Assembly (NCBI GenBank): GCA_031291095.1
Contig: JARLJR010000135.1
Coordinates: forward strand, 1-64,000
Direction: 5' to 3'
From: Legionella sp.
Lineage (GTDB): Bacteria; Pseudomonadota; Gammaproteobacteria; Legionellales; Legionellaceae
DNA: 64,000 nucleotides
The notes under the pieces are model-generated. The model saw only the letters and a program-made list of their open reading frames with translations, had not been told where the DNA came from and made no database searches. Positions within the stretch are counted from its first letter, which is position 1; every line of letters begins with the position of its first letter. Positions 8,562 through 18,215 of this stretch are shown piece by piece. Both the position numbers and the translations under genes were made by a program.

Positions 8562-11000
8562 TTAAATGAATGGTGATTTAACATAATCGATTACTGAACT
8601 AAAAGTACCTTGTTTCATCGATTCAAAAGTAAACTCATCCACTAAGATGGCATCCCAACGTGCTGCTTCTACTGCCAGCAATTGCTCCATCTCTTCTTGA
8701 GTAATTTCTTTCTTTTCAAGCTTTTTCTCTAACTTAGCTTTTAAATGCCCAAACTTAGCTCGCCTCACATCACCCACTTTCTTAGACAGTTCATCAGCAT
8801 TGATGATTAATTGCAATGCATGTTCCATACGATCCACTGGCTGTTTTGGATCTCCTGATAAATAAAGAAATGACTTCAAACGATTGCGGAAATGGTTATT
8901 TCCGGTCATTAATGTGGCCAGTTTTCTATCTAATTTATCACTGGGATAACGCATGGTTTGTCCCAAGGGAAATGCCACAAAACGCATGATGAAACCTAAT
9001 AATCGGGATGGGAAGTTTTGGCATAAAGCAAGCAGTGATTTTTGTGCATGATAGTAGCAATAAGCTACTGCCCATTGCGCATGCAATTGCTCATCTTTAT
9101 CATCTTCATTTAACTGCACACTACGTAACGCAGCCATAGCCATATATAGATAAGAAAGTCCATCAGCTAGGCGTGCAGATAAGCGCTCTTTACGTTTTAA
9201 ATCGCCACCTAAATAAATTAAGGATAAATCGGCTAACCAAGCAAACGCGTAGCTTAAGCGAGTTAAACGTTGATATTCTCGTTTCATGGACGACTTAGGA
9301 ACACTAATCAATAGTCCGCCTGTCCATGCAGTACACATCGCTTTAGCAAAATTTTGCATGAAGTATTGAATGTGCTTCCAAATCACATCTCTAAAGGCTG
9401 CCTTATCTTCATTGGCAACAGCATAAAATTCATCGCGGATAAACGGATGGCATGCCATAGAACCTTGACCAAAGATCAGCAAGTTGCGCGACATAACATT
9501 CGCACCTTCAACAGTAATGGAGATGGGAATTCCTTGATAGAAACTCGTTAAATAGTTACGTGGACCAACCACAACAGCGCGCCCAGCATGTACATCCATC
9601 GCGTTGTTAATCGTGGCACGGGCTAATTCTGTATTGAAGTATTTTGTAATCGCAGAAGCTACGGAGGGTTTTTTATGTTCATTAACTGCAGCAACAGTGA
9701 GTAAGCGAGTCGCGCTGGTTAAATAAGTTAAACCAGCAATTTCTGCGAGTTTTTCTTCAATCCCTTCAAACTGCGCGATTTCAACATTGAACTGACGACG
9801 AATACGAGCGAATGCACCTGAAGTGAGATAGCAAATAGCTGAAGAGCCTGCCCCCATTGCTGGCAAGGAAATAGAACGGCCAATAGACAAACACTCAACC
9901 AACATTTGCCATCCGCCACCCACTCGTTTTTGCCCACCAATAACCGCAGTAATCGGTACGAAGATGTCTTTCCCACGAACGGTACCATTCATAAAAGGTT
10001 GTTCTGCAGGCAAATGTCGATTACCCACTTCTAGATTTGGCGTATCACGCGGAACAAGTACGCAAGTAATTCCTTCAACCCCTTCACCTTGTAATAAACC
10101 CTCAGGATCGCGAACATTCACAGCTAAACCGATCAAGGTTGCAATTGGTGCTAAAGTAATCCAACGCTTGTCTATAGTAATTGACAAGCCAAGCACGGTT
10201 TTGCCGTCCACTTGTTTTTGCATCACAATCGCATCAGATTGAATGGAGGTAGCATCACTACCAGCACCAGGTTCAGTGAGCGCAAAACAAGGAATATCAA
10301 TACCTTTTGCCAACCGTGGCAAATAATGGGTCTTCTGCTCATCCGTTCCATAATAATTAATTAGCTCACCCGGGCCTAATGAATTAGGTACCATCACGGT
10401 TACCCCAGCAACTCCTGAACGGGTAGCAATTTTTTGTACCACATCAGAATGCGCTCGAGCCGAAAAACCTTTTCCGCCGTATTCTTTAGGAATAACCAAG
10501 CCAAAAAAGCCATTTCCTTTAAGATAAGCCCAAACATTTTCTGGCAAATCATGCTCTTGGCTAATTTGCCATTCGTTAAGCATGCCACATAAAATATGCG
10601 TTTCATTATCAAGAAATGCCTGCTCTTCTGTAGAAAGCTCGGTAGCTACTTTAGATAGGCGATCCCAATTAGGGGCTCCGCGAAAAATATCTTCTTCAAG
10701 CCAAGTATCACCGGCATTTAAGGCTTCTTCTTCAGTCTTTGAAAGTTTGGGAACTGATTTACCTGCGGTTTTATAGAGAAAATCACCGAGCCATGCCCGC
10801 AAAGGCTCCATATAAACTACTAACAAAGCAACAATAATAACCGCCCATAATAAAAACCCAACAATCCACGGGAGACCGATGGCGAAGGTGGCGACCAATA
10901 GATAAAATACGCTCCCTAATTCCCAAACCAGGGGATTCATTGCTCGATAAAGAACGATAAGCGTAAAGACTAGATAAACTAAGAAAAATAGAATAGCCAT
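8562..11000 (-). CDS. fadE: Membrane-associated acyl-CoA dehydrogenase (FadE-type)
   Basis: An 812-residue long-form acyl-CoA dehydrogenase, the first oxidation step of fatty acid beta-oxidation. Two or more N-terminal transmembrane helices (residues 1-65) precede the dehydrogenase core, with CFALTEPGAGSDA (FAD and substrate binding), and a C-terminal extension as in E. coli FadE (814 aa). It appears monocistronic. Host-derived lipid is a plausible substrate in an intracellular bacterium, but this is inference. Confidence 0.92.
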   Translation of the reverse strand: MAILFFLVYLVFTLIVLYRAMNPLVWELGSVFYLLVATFAIGLPWIVGFLLWAVIIVALLVVYMEPLRAWLGDFLYKTAGKSVPKLSKTEEEALNAGDTWLEEDIFRGAPNWDRLSKVATELSTEEQAFLDNETHILCGMLNEWQISQEHDLPENVWAYLKGNGFFGLVIPKEYGGKGFSARAHSDVVQKIATRSGVAGVTVMVPNSLGPGELINYYGTDEQKTHYLPRLAKGIDIPCFALTEPGAGSDATSIQSDAIVMQKQVDGKTVLGLSITIDKRWITLAPIATLIGLAVNVRDPEGLLQGEGVEGITCVLVPRDTPNLEVGNRHLPAEQPFMNGTVRGKDIFVPITAVIGGQKRVGGGWQMLVECLSIGRSISLPAMGAGSSAICYLTSGAFARIRRQFNVEIAQFEGIEEKLAEIAGLTYLTSATRLLTVAAVNEHKKPSVASAITKYFNTELARATINNAMDVHAGRAVVVGPRNYLTSFYQGIPISITVEGANVMSRNLLIFGQGSMACHPFIRDEFYAVANEDKAAFRDVIWKHIQYFMQNFAKAMCTAWTGGLLISVPKSSMKREYQRLTRLSYAFAWLADLSLIYLGGDLKRKERLSARLADGLSYLYMAMAALRSVQLNEDDKDEQLHAQWAVAYCYYHAQKSLLALCQNFPSRLLGFIMRFVAFPLGQTMRYPSDKLDRKLATLMTGNNHFRNRLKSFLYLSGDPKQPVDRMEHALQLIINADELSKKVGDVRRAKFGHLKAKLEKKLEKKEITQEEMEQLLAVEAARWDAILVDEFTFESMKQGTFSSVIDYVKSPFI

Positions 11001-11076
11001 AAAAATACCTTCCCTTGCTCTTTTTTATTATTGCAGGACGAGCATATAGTATATACTCTTTTTATAACAATAACAT

Positions 11077-11700
11077 ATGGCCTGCTGGAGTATGAATCAA
11101 CGATTGATTTGGAATTTTGAATTTACCCCGAAAACGGCAAGCTTGCCCGCAGAACTTCTTATAAAACGCGAGCACGAGGAAGTAAAGTGGGAGATACGTT
11201 TCTTTTGGCCTAATGATGAAATCATTGTGCTTAATACCCTTGATAGTTCACTATTAGACATAACTAATTACCAACAAAAATCTCGAGAAGATTATTATTA
11301 CCTGCTCGCTGACAGCAATGACAACATCAAACGACGCCGTAATGAATTATTGTATAAACCGCTATTGAAGCAAACCCCTCAAGCTATGGCTTTTGGCTCA
11401 AAAGTAAATATCGACGGCCTTGATGAATCTGCGGATCCGCAGTTAAAAAAAATCGCCCAACAAATTGCGCAACAAGGCGTGGAAACCTACGTTAAAAAAG
11501 TGGCTTTTATCTACCAATTTGCGACCAAACCTAAAGTCAAACTCGAATTGGCACGTCTGGAGGTTCACAATCAAACTTATCTAAGTGCCTGTATTGAAGG
11601 AAAATCATTATTTTTAGTAGAACACATCGCGGAACACTTGCTGGGAAAACATAATTCCTGCGAATATGTAACATTCCTAAAAAATATTTTGCATCTATGA
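11077..11700 (+). CDS. Unrecognised cytosolic protein, 207 residues
   Basis: Not recognised. It is divergent from fadE and overlaps the downstream ChrA-like gene by four bases (ATGA), so the two are likely co-translated. The protein is mixed alpha/beta, without a signal peptide; notable segments are RFFWPNDEIIVLNTLD and a basic LELARLEVHNQ part near the C-terminus. An alternative start is the ATG at 11092 (MNQRLIW). Neither start has a well-spaced ribosome site. Confidence 0.75.
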   Translation: MACWSMNQRLIWNFEFTPKTASLPAELLIKREHEEVKWEIRFFWPNDEIIVLNTLDSSLLDITNYQQKSREDYYYLLADSNDNIKRRRNELLYKPLLKQTPQAMAFGSKVNIDGLDESADPQLKKIAQQIAQQGVETYVKKVAFIYQFATKPKVKLELARLEVHNQTYLSACIEGKSLFLVEHIAEHLLGKHNSCEYVTFLKNILHL

Positions 11701-12230
11701 TCAAGACATTATTAGACATAATCTACAGCTTCGGCAAAATTGGACTAATTTCATTAGGTGGCGGCAATTCCATGCTAAAGCTATTGGAGTATGAGGCCGT
11801 TAATTACCGCCAATGGATTGGACAAGAAGAATTCATCAATATGGTGGGTTCCAGCTTTGTTTTTCCGGGGTTAACCGCGGTCAAATTATCTGCCCTCATT
11901 GGTTATAAGGCCGCAGGATTTACTGGTTTAATACTCGCCGTTCTCTGCCTTAATTTGCCCGGATTAATTATGACCGTTATTGGTTATCAATGGCTAACAA
12001 GCCATGATAGCCCTGCAACGCGCAAAATGATGATTGGCGTTCAATACGGAGCCCTGGCGTTATTAGCAGCTGCCAGTTATTCGGTTGCTCAAGGTGTGGT
12101 GGGCATGTATTTTTCTATTCCTATAGCTCTGTGTTGCATTGTGTTTTTTTTAGCCTTAACTTTTTGGAACTTATCGCCTTTTTACGGTTTTTTAGGCTTT
12201 ATCGCCGTTTGTTTTTTTCTGGTGCGTTGA
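11697..12230 (+). CDS. Half-size chromate-transporter (CHR) family protein
   Basis: A 177-residue membrane protein with about five or six hydrophobic segments and the CHR-family features FGKIGLISLGGGNSM near the N-terminus, a QEEFINMVGSSFVFPG segment and a proline/glycine-rich LPGLIM. Full-length ChrA proteins carry two such domains in about 400 residues, and short ones usually come as adjacent pairs. Here only one half is present, with no partner next to it. It overlaps the upstream gene by four bases. The substrate is unknown; chromate transport should not be assumed. Confidence 0.85.
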   Translation: MIKTLLDIIYSFGKIGLISLGGGNSMLKLLEYEAVNYRQWIGQEEFINMVGSSFVFPGLTAVKLSALIGYKAAGFTGLILAVLCLNLPGLIMTVIGYQWLTSHDSPATRKMMIGVQYGALALLAAASYSVAQGVVGMYFSIPIALCCIVFFLALTFWNLSPFYGFLGFIAVCFFLVR

Positions 12231-12271
12231 GTAATAATTAAAAGATAAAATTATTAAAATGGAGTTTCCTT

Positions 12272-14344
12272 TTGGATACAGTATTGGATAACCCTGAGTA
12301 TTATATTAACCGAGAATTTTCGGCCATTGCCTTTAACCAGCGAGTTCTTGCTTTGGCAAATGATGAGCGAGTTCCATTATTAGAACGAATGCGCTTTCTT
12401 AGTATTTGCAGCAGCAACCTGGATGAGTTTTTTGAAATACGTGTTGCCGGTCTTAAAGAAAAAATGGCCTTATCTACTGGGAAGCTCACTATTGATGGCT
12501 TGCGTCCTGATGAGGCCTTTAGTTACATCAGTCAAAAAACCCATGTGCTAATCGATCAATTATATGCAACATTTAATAAGCATTTGCTCCCTGCCTTACG
12601 TAAGGAAAACATTCATTTTCTTGAGTTAGAAGAATGGACTGATGATATTCATCTGTGGGCCAAGCATTATTTTAAACATGAGATACAACCCGTTATGAGC
12701 CCTATCGCTTTGGACTTGGCTCACCCCTTACCGCAACTGATCAACAAAAGCTTGAACTTTATTATTTCATTAAGCGGAAAAGATGCCTTTGATCGTAATA
12801 TTAACTATGCAGTAGTGCATGCACCACGCTCCATTCCCCGCGTAATCCATCTTCCCTCAGAGCTCTGTGGTGGAGCTGATTATTTTGTTTATTTATCCTC
12901 AATTATTAATACTCACGTCAATAGCCTGTTCCCTGGGATGGAGATCAGTGGCTGCTACTCATTTCGCCTCACGCGAAATAGTGATTTATTCTTACGCGAA
13001 GAGGAAATTGATGACTTAGCCAAAGCAGTGCAACGTGAAATTTTTTCTCGCCATTACGGGAATGTAGTACGTTTGGAAATTGAAAAAAACTGCCCAGAAA
13101 AGATCGTTGATTTCTTATTACAAAAATACCACTTACGTCATGAAGATACATTTTATTGTGATGGCCCGGTAAACATTCAACGCTATCTGACCGCGATTAA
13201 TAATTTGGATAGACCTGATTTAAACTATCCTGCATATACCGCCCAATATCCTCTGTTTCCCAAATCAGAACGTAATTTATTTAATGTGATTGATGAACAA
13301 GACATTTTGTTGCATCACCCTTATCAAAGTTTTGAAGTAGTCATTGATTTTCTCAGGCAAGCGGCAGCAGACCCTCATGTATTGGCAATTAACCAAACAC
13401 TTTATCGCACTCACTCAGAATCAGCCATGGTTGACGCCTTAGTTGATGCCGCACACTCAGGAAAAGAAGTGACTGCGGTTATTGAGCTTCGAGCTCGTTT
13501 TGATGAAGAGTCTAACTTAAAATTGGCAAACCGCTTACATGCAGCAGGCGTACTGGTCCTCTATGGAGTGGTCGGTTATAAAACACATGCCAAGATGACG
13601 CTGGTAGTACGTCGAACTCATGGCAAGTTAAAACGCTATGTACACTTAAGCACGGGTAACTACCATGAAAAAACTGCTCAGCGTTATACCGACTTAGGGC
13701 TTTTAACCTGCGAACCAACGATTACTGCGGATACGCAAATTATTTTCCAACAACTAACTGGATTAGGTAAGGTAGTTAAACTGAAAGCATTAAGCCATTC
13801 TCCATTTACCTTACAAAAAACACTGCTGCAATATATCGATCAATGCGCTACCGCGGCGCAATCAGGTGTAGACACGGAAATTTTACTCAAGATAAATGGC
13901 TTAACCGATAAGACAACAATTCAAGCCTTACATAAAGCATCTCAAGCCGGTGTGAAAATTAATTTGCTCGTCCGTGGCGTCTGTTGTTTAAAACCAGGTT
14001 TACCTGGTGTTTCCGAAAACATTCGTGTTCTTTCCTATATTGGGCGTTTTTTAGAGCATCATCGTATTTTTTACTTTCGCATTGATAATGAGGAACATTA
14101 CTTTTGTGCCAGTGCGGATATGATGGAGCGTAACCTGTATCATCGAATTGAAATTATGTTTCCCATTCTTGATGAGCAATGTAAGAAACGCATCAAGCAA
14201 GAAATTATTAAGAACTACCTCAAAGACAATAGCAATACGTGGGAAATGCAAAGCGATGGTAGCTATAAACCAATGACTCAAGGAAGTACATCGGCCCAGG
14301 AGAAATTAATTACCCTTTATAAAGATGAGACTAATGATATTTAA
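12272..14344 (+). CDS. ppk: Polyphosphate kinase 1
   Basis: A 690-residue PPK1 of normal length, which polymerises the gamma-phosphate of ATP into polyphosphate. The N-terminal YINREFSAIAFNQRVL and SSNLDEFFEIRVAG, the autophosphorylated histidine in GYKTHAKM (about residue 439) and the second HKD-like motif STGNYHEKTA are present. The start is a TTG codon with GGAG seven bases upstream; no in-frame ATG fits the conserved N-terminus. It follows the CHR-like gene by 41 bases. Confidence 0.95.
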   Translation: MDTVLDNPEYYINREFSAIAFNQRVLALANDERVPLLERMRFLSICSSNLDEFFEIRVAGLKEKMALSTGKLTIDGLRPDEAFSYISQKTHVLIDQLYATFNKHLLPALRKENIHFLELEEWTDDIHLWAKHYFKHEIQPVMSPIALDLAHPLPQLINKSLNFIISLSGKDAFDRNINYAVVHAPRSIPRVIHLPSELCGGADYFVYLSSIINTHVNSLFPGMEISGCYSFRLTRNSDLFLREEEIDDLAKAVQREIFSRHYGNVVRLEIEKNCPEKIVDFLLQKYHLRHEDTFYCDGPVNIQRYLTAINNLDRPDLNYPAYTAQYPLFPKSERNLFNVIDEQDILLHHPYQSFEVVIDFLRQAAADPHVLAINQTLYRTHSESAMVDALVDAAHSGKEVTAVIELRARFDEESNLKLANRLHAAGVLVLYGVVGYKTHAKMTLVVRRTHGKLKRYVHLSTGNYHEKTAQRYTDLGLLTCEPTITADTQIIFQQLTGLGKVVKLKALSHSPFTLQKTLLQYIDQCATAAQSGVDTEILLKINGLTDKTTIQALHKASQAGVKINLLVRGVCCLKPGLPGVSENIRVLSYIGRFLEHHRIFYFRIDNEEHYFCASADMMERNLYHRIEIMFPILDEQCKKRIKQEIIKNYLKDNSNTWEMQSDGSYKPMTQGSTSAQEKLITLYKDETNDI

Positions 14345-14409
14345 AAGTGATTACTCCCTCGGCTTGCTTAATGAAAGCTCGGCATTGGGAGCGGTACAAG
14401 CTGTATTTG

Positions 14410-14426
14410 CTGGGCTTTTCAGCCCA
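14410..14426. terminator. Hairpin between convergent ppk and ldcA
   Basis: CTGGGCT, loop TTC, AGCCCAG, followed by GCTAC, lies between the ppk stop (14344) and the ldcA stop (14459). The AGGCTAC tail matches the dispersed palindromic repeat family, so this may be a diverged member. It is suitably placed for terminating both genes. Confidence 0.5.
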
Positions 14427-14458
14427 GGCTACGCTTGCGCTATGATTTTTTAGTGTTC

Positions 14459-15361
14459 TTAGCGAGGGCAGGTTAAGTGAGTTTCTTTGCCTAAATGTAA
14501 TTGGGTTCGTGTTGCAAAAGGAATGGGGAAATTCGTTGCTCCATGCCCAATGCCATCCATCTGCACTACAGGAATAACGCTTTCATCTGCAAAACGCTGT
14601 AATACCGGTTGAATTAACGAGGTGCCATTGGACTCTTCGCCACCGAGAAAATCAGCGAAAAGCACTGCGGCAGCACCCTTGAAAATATTCGCTTGGCGCA
14701 GATGTTCTAACATCCGGTCAACACGATAACCGCGCTCATTTATTTCTTCTAATAAAATAATTTTGCCGCGACCATCTAATTGCCAATTAGTCCCTATACT
14801 CGCTTGAATCAAGGTTAAATTACCCCCGGTTATGGTGGATTCAATGATGCGATTCTCTTGGGCCAGGCTATTTAGCGGTCTTAATCCATCAAAATCAACC
14901 GATACGCGCTCGGCAAACAGCAATGATTTCAAGGCGGCAATCGATTGTGCTGAAAATTTATCTGGCGTTGCTCCACCATGAATCGTTGCCCAGTCCCAAT
15001 GCTGTTGTAAATACAAATGCAACGAGGTTATGTCACTCATCCCTACAAAAATCTTTGGTTTGGCAGGGGGTTGCAGGCTTGCTAATTTGGGAATTAAACG
15101 CATCGCGCCATAACCACCGCGTACGCAAATCAGCGCTTTAGCTTCCGAATCGAGTAACGCATTTTTTAAATGTTGGAAACGATGCTCATCACTATTTGCG
15201 CAGAATAAATCCTCGGCAAAAATATCTTCTTTAACAACGCAATTTAATTGCCACGAGTTAACCAGTTCTTTTAGTTCCTGTAATTGCTGATCAGTGCAAC
15301 GAGAGGCTGGAGCGATCAACTCAACTAAATCGCCGGGCTTGAGTACCGGTAATGTGTTCAT
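14459..15361 (-). CDS. ldcA: Muramoyltetrapeptide (L,D-) carboxypeptidase
   Basis: A 300-residue peptidase of the S66 family that removes the terminal D-Ala from recycled murein tetrapeptides in the cytosol. The nucleophile is S109 in FVGMSDITSL, with the glutamate of LLEEINERGYRVDR and the histidine of GIGHGATNF completing the Ser-Glu-His triad. It ends convergently with ppk. Together with amgK-murU it shows a cell-wall recycling capacity in this region. Confidence 0.93.
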   Translation of the reverse strand: MNTLPVLKPGDLVELIAPASRCTDQQLQELKELVNSWQLNCVVKEDIFAEDLFCANSDEHRFQHLKNALLDSEAKALICVRGGYGAMRLIPKLASLQPPAKPKIFVGMSDITSLHLYLQQHWDWATIHGGATPDKFSAQSIAALKSLLFAERVSVDFDGLRPLNSLAQENRIIESTITGGNLTLIQASIGTNWQLDGRGKIILLEEINERGYRVDRMLEHLRQANIFKGAAAVLFADFLGGEESNGTSLIQPVLQRFADESVIPVVQMDGIGHGATNFPIPFATRTQLHLGKETHLTCPR

Positions 15362-15389
15362 TTTTTCTCTTTACTAGAAAGTCATCGTA

Positions 15390-16376
15390 CTATATTAAAA
15401 GTGTTTTGCTTAACTTACCAGGTTCCTCACAAACCAAGCGCGGCAATAAATACCCTGGCACTAGTTGTTGCAATTGTTGGTAGATTACTTGGGCTTTAGT
15501 AAAAGGCATATCAAAATGAGCCGCACCTTTTACTTTATCTAAGGTGTGTAAATAATAAGGAATCACCGCATGGTTAAATAAGGATTGGCTTAATGAGGCC
15601 AAAACCTGCGCATCATCATTAATTCCTGTCAACAACACCGACTGATTCAATAAATGACATCCTGCTTGCCGTAAGTCATGAAGTACCTGCCCTACCACAT
15701 CATCCTGTAATTCCTGAGGGTGATTACAATGCAACACGATTACTTTTTTAAGCCGAGTCGTTGTTAATAAGCTTAAAAAACCTGTATCAATACGTTCGGG
15801 AAATACCACAGGAATACGGGTATGAAAACGCAGGGTGTGTACATGAGGAATTTGTTCTAATTGTTGCAAAAGATCAGCGATAACGACATCAGCAGCTAAA
15901 AGAGGATCGCCTCCACTTAAAATTACTTCGGTAATGCTTTGATCCTTCGCAATGTACTCACAAATTTCTTTAAAGCCCTGGCGTCCAGGATTATTATCCT
16001 GATACGGAAAGTGTCGTCGAAAACAAAACCGGCAATTAACTGCACATACCCCCGTTAAGGTGAGAAGAACTCGCCCATGATATTTATGAATTAAGCCTCT
16101 TAAGGGATTACTAACTCGTTCTTGCAACGGGTCAACACCATACTCCGCCGGCGAGTTCATTTCTTGGGTTGTTGCTAAAACTTGCAACAGTAATGGGTCT
16201 TGAGGATTCCCCTTTTGCATTCGCTGGGCAAATCCCAAAGGAATACGGCTGGCAAATTGCTCTTCGGCGAATAAGCTTCCAGTAGATAGGGGTAATTCCA
16301 GATAGGCTAATAAATCAGCTACAGAAGAAAAACCTTGGGCTAATTTTTTTTGCCAACTTAAAGAGGAATCTCGCAT
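15390..16376 (-). CDS. epmB: EF-P lysine-2,3-aminomutase-like modification enzyme
   Basis: A 328-residue radical-SAM protein of the KamA family. The iron-sulfur motif is CAVNCRFCFRRHFPY (CxxxCxxC), followed by the glycine-rich SGGDPLL. EpmB converts (S)-alpha-lysine to (R)-beta-lysine for attachment to EF-P. It is divergent from efp 73 bases away, as in E. coli. The partner ligase epmA is not in the window. Confidence 0.94.
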   Translation of the reverse strand: MRDSSLSWQKKLAQGFSSVADLLAYLELPLSTGSLFAEEQFASRIPLGFAQRMQKGNPQDPLLLQVLATTQEMNSPAEYGVDPLQERVSNPLRGLIHKYHGRVLLTLTGVCAVNCRFCFRRHFPYQDNNPGRQGFKEICEYIAKDQSITEVILSGGDPLLAADVVIADLLQQLEQIPHVHTLRFHTRIPVVFPERIDTGFLSLLTTTRLKKVIVLHCNHPQELQDDVVGQVLHDLRQAGCHLLNQSVLLTGINDDAQVLASLSQSLFNHAVIPYYLHTLDKVKGAAHFDMPFTKAQVIYQQLQQLVPGYLLPRLVCEEPGKLSKTLLI

Positions 16377-16449
16377 TAATTACACAGACTTGATAAACTG
16401 TGCGAACTTTAACTAAAACCAGAAAAAATCTCAATACTGTGGAGTCCTA

Positions 16450-17019
16450 ATGGCAATTTATAGTACCAATGAATTAAAAAATGGCCTAAAAGTAATGGTC
16501 GATGATGCTCCATGCAACATCCTTGATTGTGAATTCGTAAAACCAGGAAAAGGCCAAGCCTTTACGCGCATTAAAATTCGTAATCTGAAAACAGGTAGAG
16601 TGGTAGAGCGTACCTTCAAATCAAACGAGACCTTACCTTCTGCTGATGTTGTTGATATGGAAATGCAATACCTCTATGCCGATGGTGAACACTGGCATTT
16701 CATGGTGCCCGATAATTTTGAACAATATGCGCTAACCAAAGAAACTCTTGCTGACGCCGCACAGTGGCTAAAAGAGCAAGATATTTGCATCGTTACCCTA
16801 TGGAACAATGAGCCTATTCAGGTAATGCCACCTACATTTGTTGTTCTTGCAATTACCGAAACCGATCCTGGACTAAAAGGTGATACGTCTGGCGGTGGTG
16901 GAAAGCCTGCCATACTGGAAACAGGTGCAGTAGTGCGTGTACCTTTATTCGTACAAACAGGCGAATTAGTTAAAGTAGACACGCGTAAAGGCGAATACGT
17001 TTCTCGCGCTAAAGAGTAA
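16450..17019 (+). CDS. efp: Elongation factor P
   Basis: A 189-residue EF-P of normal length, which relieves ribosome stalling at polyproline. The modified lysine is K34 at the loop tip KPGKGQAF, the type that receives beta-lysine, consistent with the adjacent epmB. The C-terminal OB domain carries the conserved TSGGGGKPA-like stretch. Start supported by GGAG a few bases upstream. Confidence 0.97.
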   Translation: MAIYSTNELKNGLKVMVDDAPCNILDCEFVKPGKGQAFTRIKIRNLKTGRVVERTFKSNETLPSADVVDMEMQYLYADGEHWHFMVPDNFEQYALTKETLADAAQWLKEQDICIVTLWNNEPIQVMPPTFVVLAITETDPGLKGDTSGGGGKPAILETGAVVRVPLFVQTGELVKVDTRKGEYVSRAKE

Positions 17020-17020
17020 G

Positions 17021-17182
17021 TTCAAAGCACGGAACCCCTGGGTTGCTTCACTCCATTCGCAATGACGATAGATTTAAATTAAAGAATATAGCTCACAATT
17101 GCGAGAAACGTAGTGACGAAGCAATCCAGGAGTTCGAATGCACAGAACCCGGGGTTGCTTCTCTTCGTTCGCAATGACGAGC
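17021..17182. repeat. Cluster of GCAATGACG-type intergenic repeats
   Basis: Two units with the common GCTTC...TTCGCAATGACG end lie in tandem after efp (about 17030-17067 and 17098-17180). The second is an imperfect palindrome: its left arm ATTGCGAGAAACGTAGTGACGAAGCAATCC pairs with a right arm ending TTCGTTCGCAATGACG. Related sequences occur near 21886 and 39632. They look like non-coding dispersed elements; no ORF is involved. Confidence 0.65.
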
Positions 17183-17213
17183 TTAAGTAAAGATACCAAA
17201 AGATTAATAGACT

Positions 17214-17438
17214 CTAATAAACATTATAAGAGTCATACATACCCCAGTACCCCACATCACCTAAGTCATCATAACCGTAGTAATAAGCATCATTCCAATA
17301 TGGTCCACCATAATAACCCACTGTATAAACAGTGCGAGTAGGATATGCACGAGTATAGTAAACCGTTTCTGTAGTAACACAACTCGTTACTAAGAGCATT
17401 GGTGCTACGATAACTAAAGCAATGATTAATTTTTTCAT
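17214..17438 (-). CDS. Small tyrosine-rich lipoprotein
   Basis: A 74-residue protein. The signal sequence ends in a lipobox-like VTSC (Cys20), predicting lipid attachment. The mature part is rich in Tyr and Gly (TVGYYGGPYWNDAYYYGYDD). The function is not recognised. It is 38 bases downstream of a His-rich exported protein on the same strand, so they may be transcribed together. Confidence 0.65.
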   Translation of the reverse strand: MKKLIIALVIVAPMLLVTSCVTTETVYYTRAYPTRTVYTVGYYGGPYWNDAYYYGYDDLGDVGYWGMYDSYNVY

Positions 17439-17476
17439 GGTTCCATCCTATTTTCTATGATTCTAAAACTAATTAA

Positions 17477-17746
17477 TTAATAACGATGGTGGTGGTGATG
17501 ATGCCATCGATTCCAATGTCTGTGGTGCCTATGGTCCCAATGTCTATGATGTCCATAACGATACCCATGGTTATGATGCCAATAAGCGTAATTAGTACCA
17601 ACTTTAGCTACGTTATTGTAATTAACGGCAGTCATACTGTCTGAGCGCGATCCTGGGTTATGGATAAAGGAACTAGACGCAGCAAATCCTGGAGCAAGAA
17701 ACAGGAGCAATGAACTAAAAACAAAAGAGAAAATAAACTTTTTCAT
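17477..17746 (-). CDS. Small exported histidine-rich protein
   Basis: An 89-residue protein starting MKKFIFSF, chosen because GGAGG lies five bases upstream; a longer reading to 17797 lacks this support. A signal peptide ends near FAAS. The last 33 residues are dominated by His, Arg and Trp with clusters such as HHHHHH, which would bind Zn, Ni or Cu ions in the periplasm or outside. The family is not recognised. Confidence 0.65.
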   Translation of the reverse strand: MKKFIFSFVFSSLLLFLAPGFAASSSFIHNPGSRSDSMTAVNYNNVAKVGTNYAYWHHNHGYRYGHHRHWDHRHHRHWNRWHHHHHHRY

Positions 17747-17819
17747 GGTAACCTCCGAGTCAATTAGCACTCCCTCTTGTGTATTATTATTATACAACCA
17801 GATTCCATGTTTAGCAAAA

Positions 17820-18215
17820 CAGGGTTACTTCTTTCAGGAGCACGAATACAGATAGAGAGGAAAAAAAACGTAATTCCAAAAGCTTTTCATGGAATAATAC
17901 AGGTAACGACTTACCAAATCCTGAGCCGCTACTGAATGCACTTTGGAGGTTTATGCTGAGCTTAAGGCGTCCTACTATGGCTCATGTAGGCTGGCACACC
18001 ACCCATCAAACTACCCTCCCTATCTGAAAATATTTAATGGTTCAGTTAGGTCAGTCATCACCCATATGTTTAATAATAGACCAACAACAGAGGTGTTGTA
18101 AATTTTTTGTGCAAACAATGAATCGGCAACTTGTGCCTCATAAAAAAGTCGCAAGACAGGGGGTGATGAGCCAGTAGCCGTATTATGCTATGCGAATACG
18201 GGCTACGTTTGAGTT
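17820..18215. other. 398-bp intergenic region without a gene
   Basis: No convincing reading frame. Near the right end, GTAGCCGTATT (18174-18184) and AATACGGGCTAC (18195-18206) form a long hairpin directly before the end of the SDR gene at 18216, a likely terminator or repeat element. The stretch 17960-18020 has faint resemblance to rRNA segments but is too short and diverged to call. Confidence 0.5.

Noticed and set aside
17950-18040. Faint resemblance to a 23S rRNA segment (GGGTAGTTTGA and GCCAGCCTACATGAGCC on the minus strand)
   Set aside because: Only short stretches agree, and in the wrong context; likely chance.
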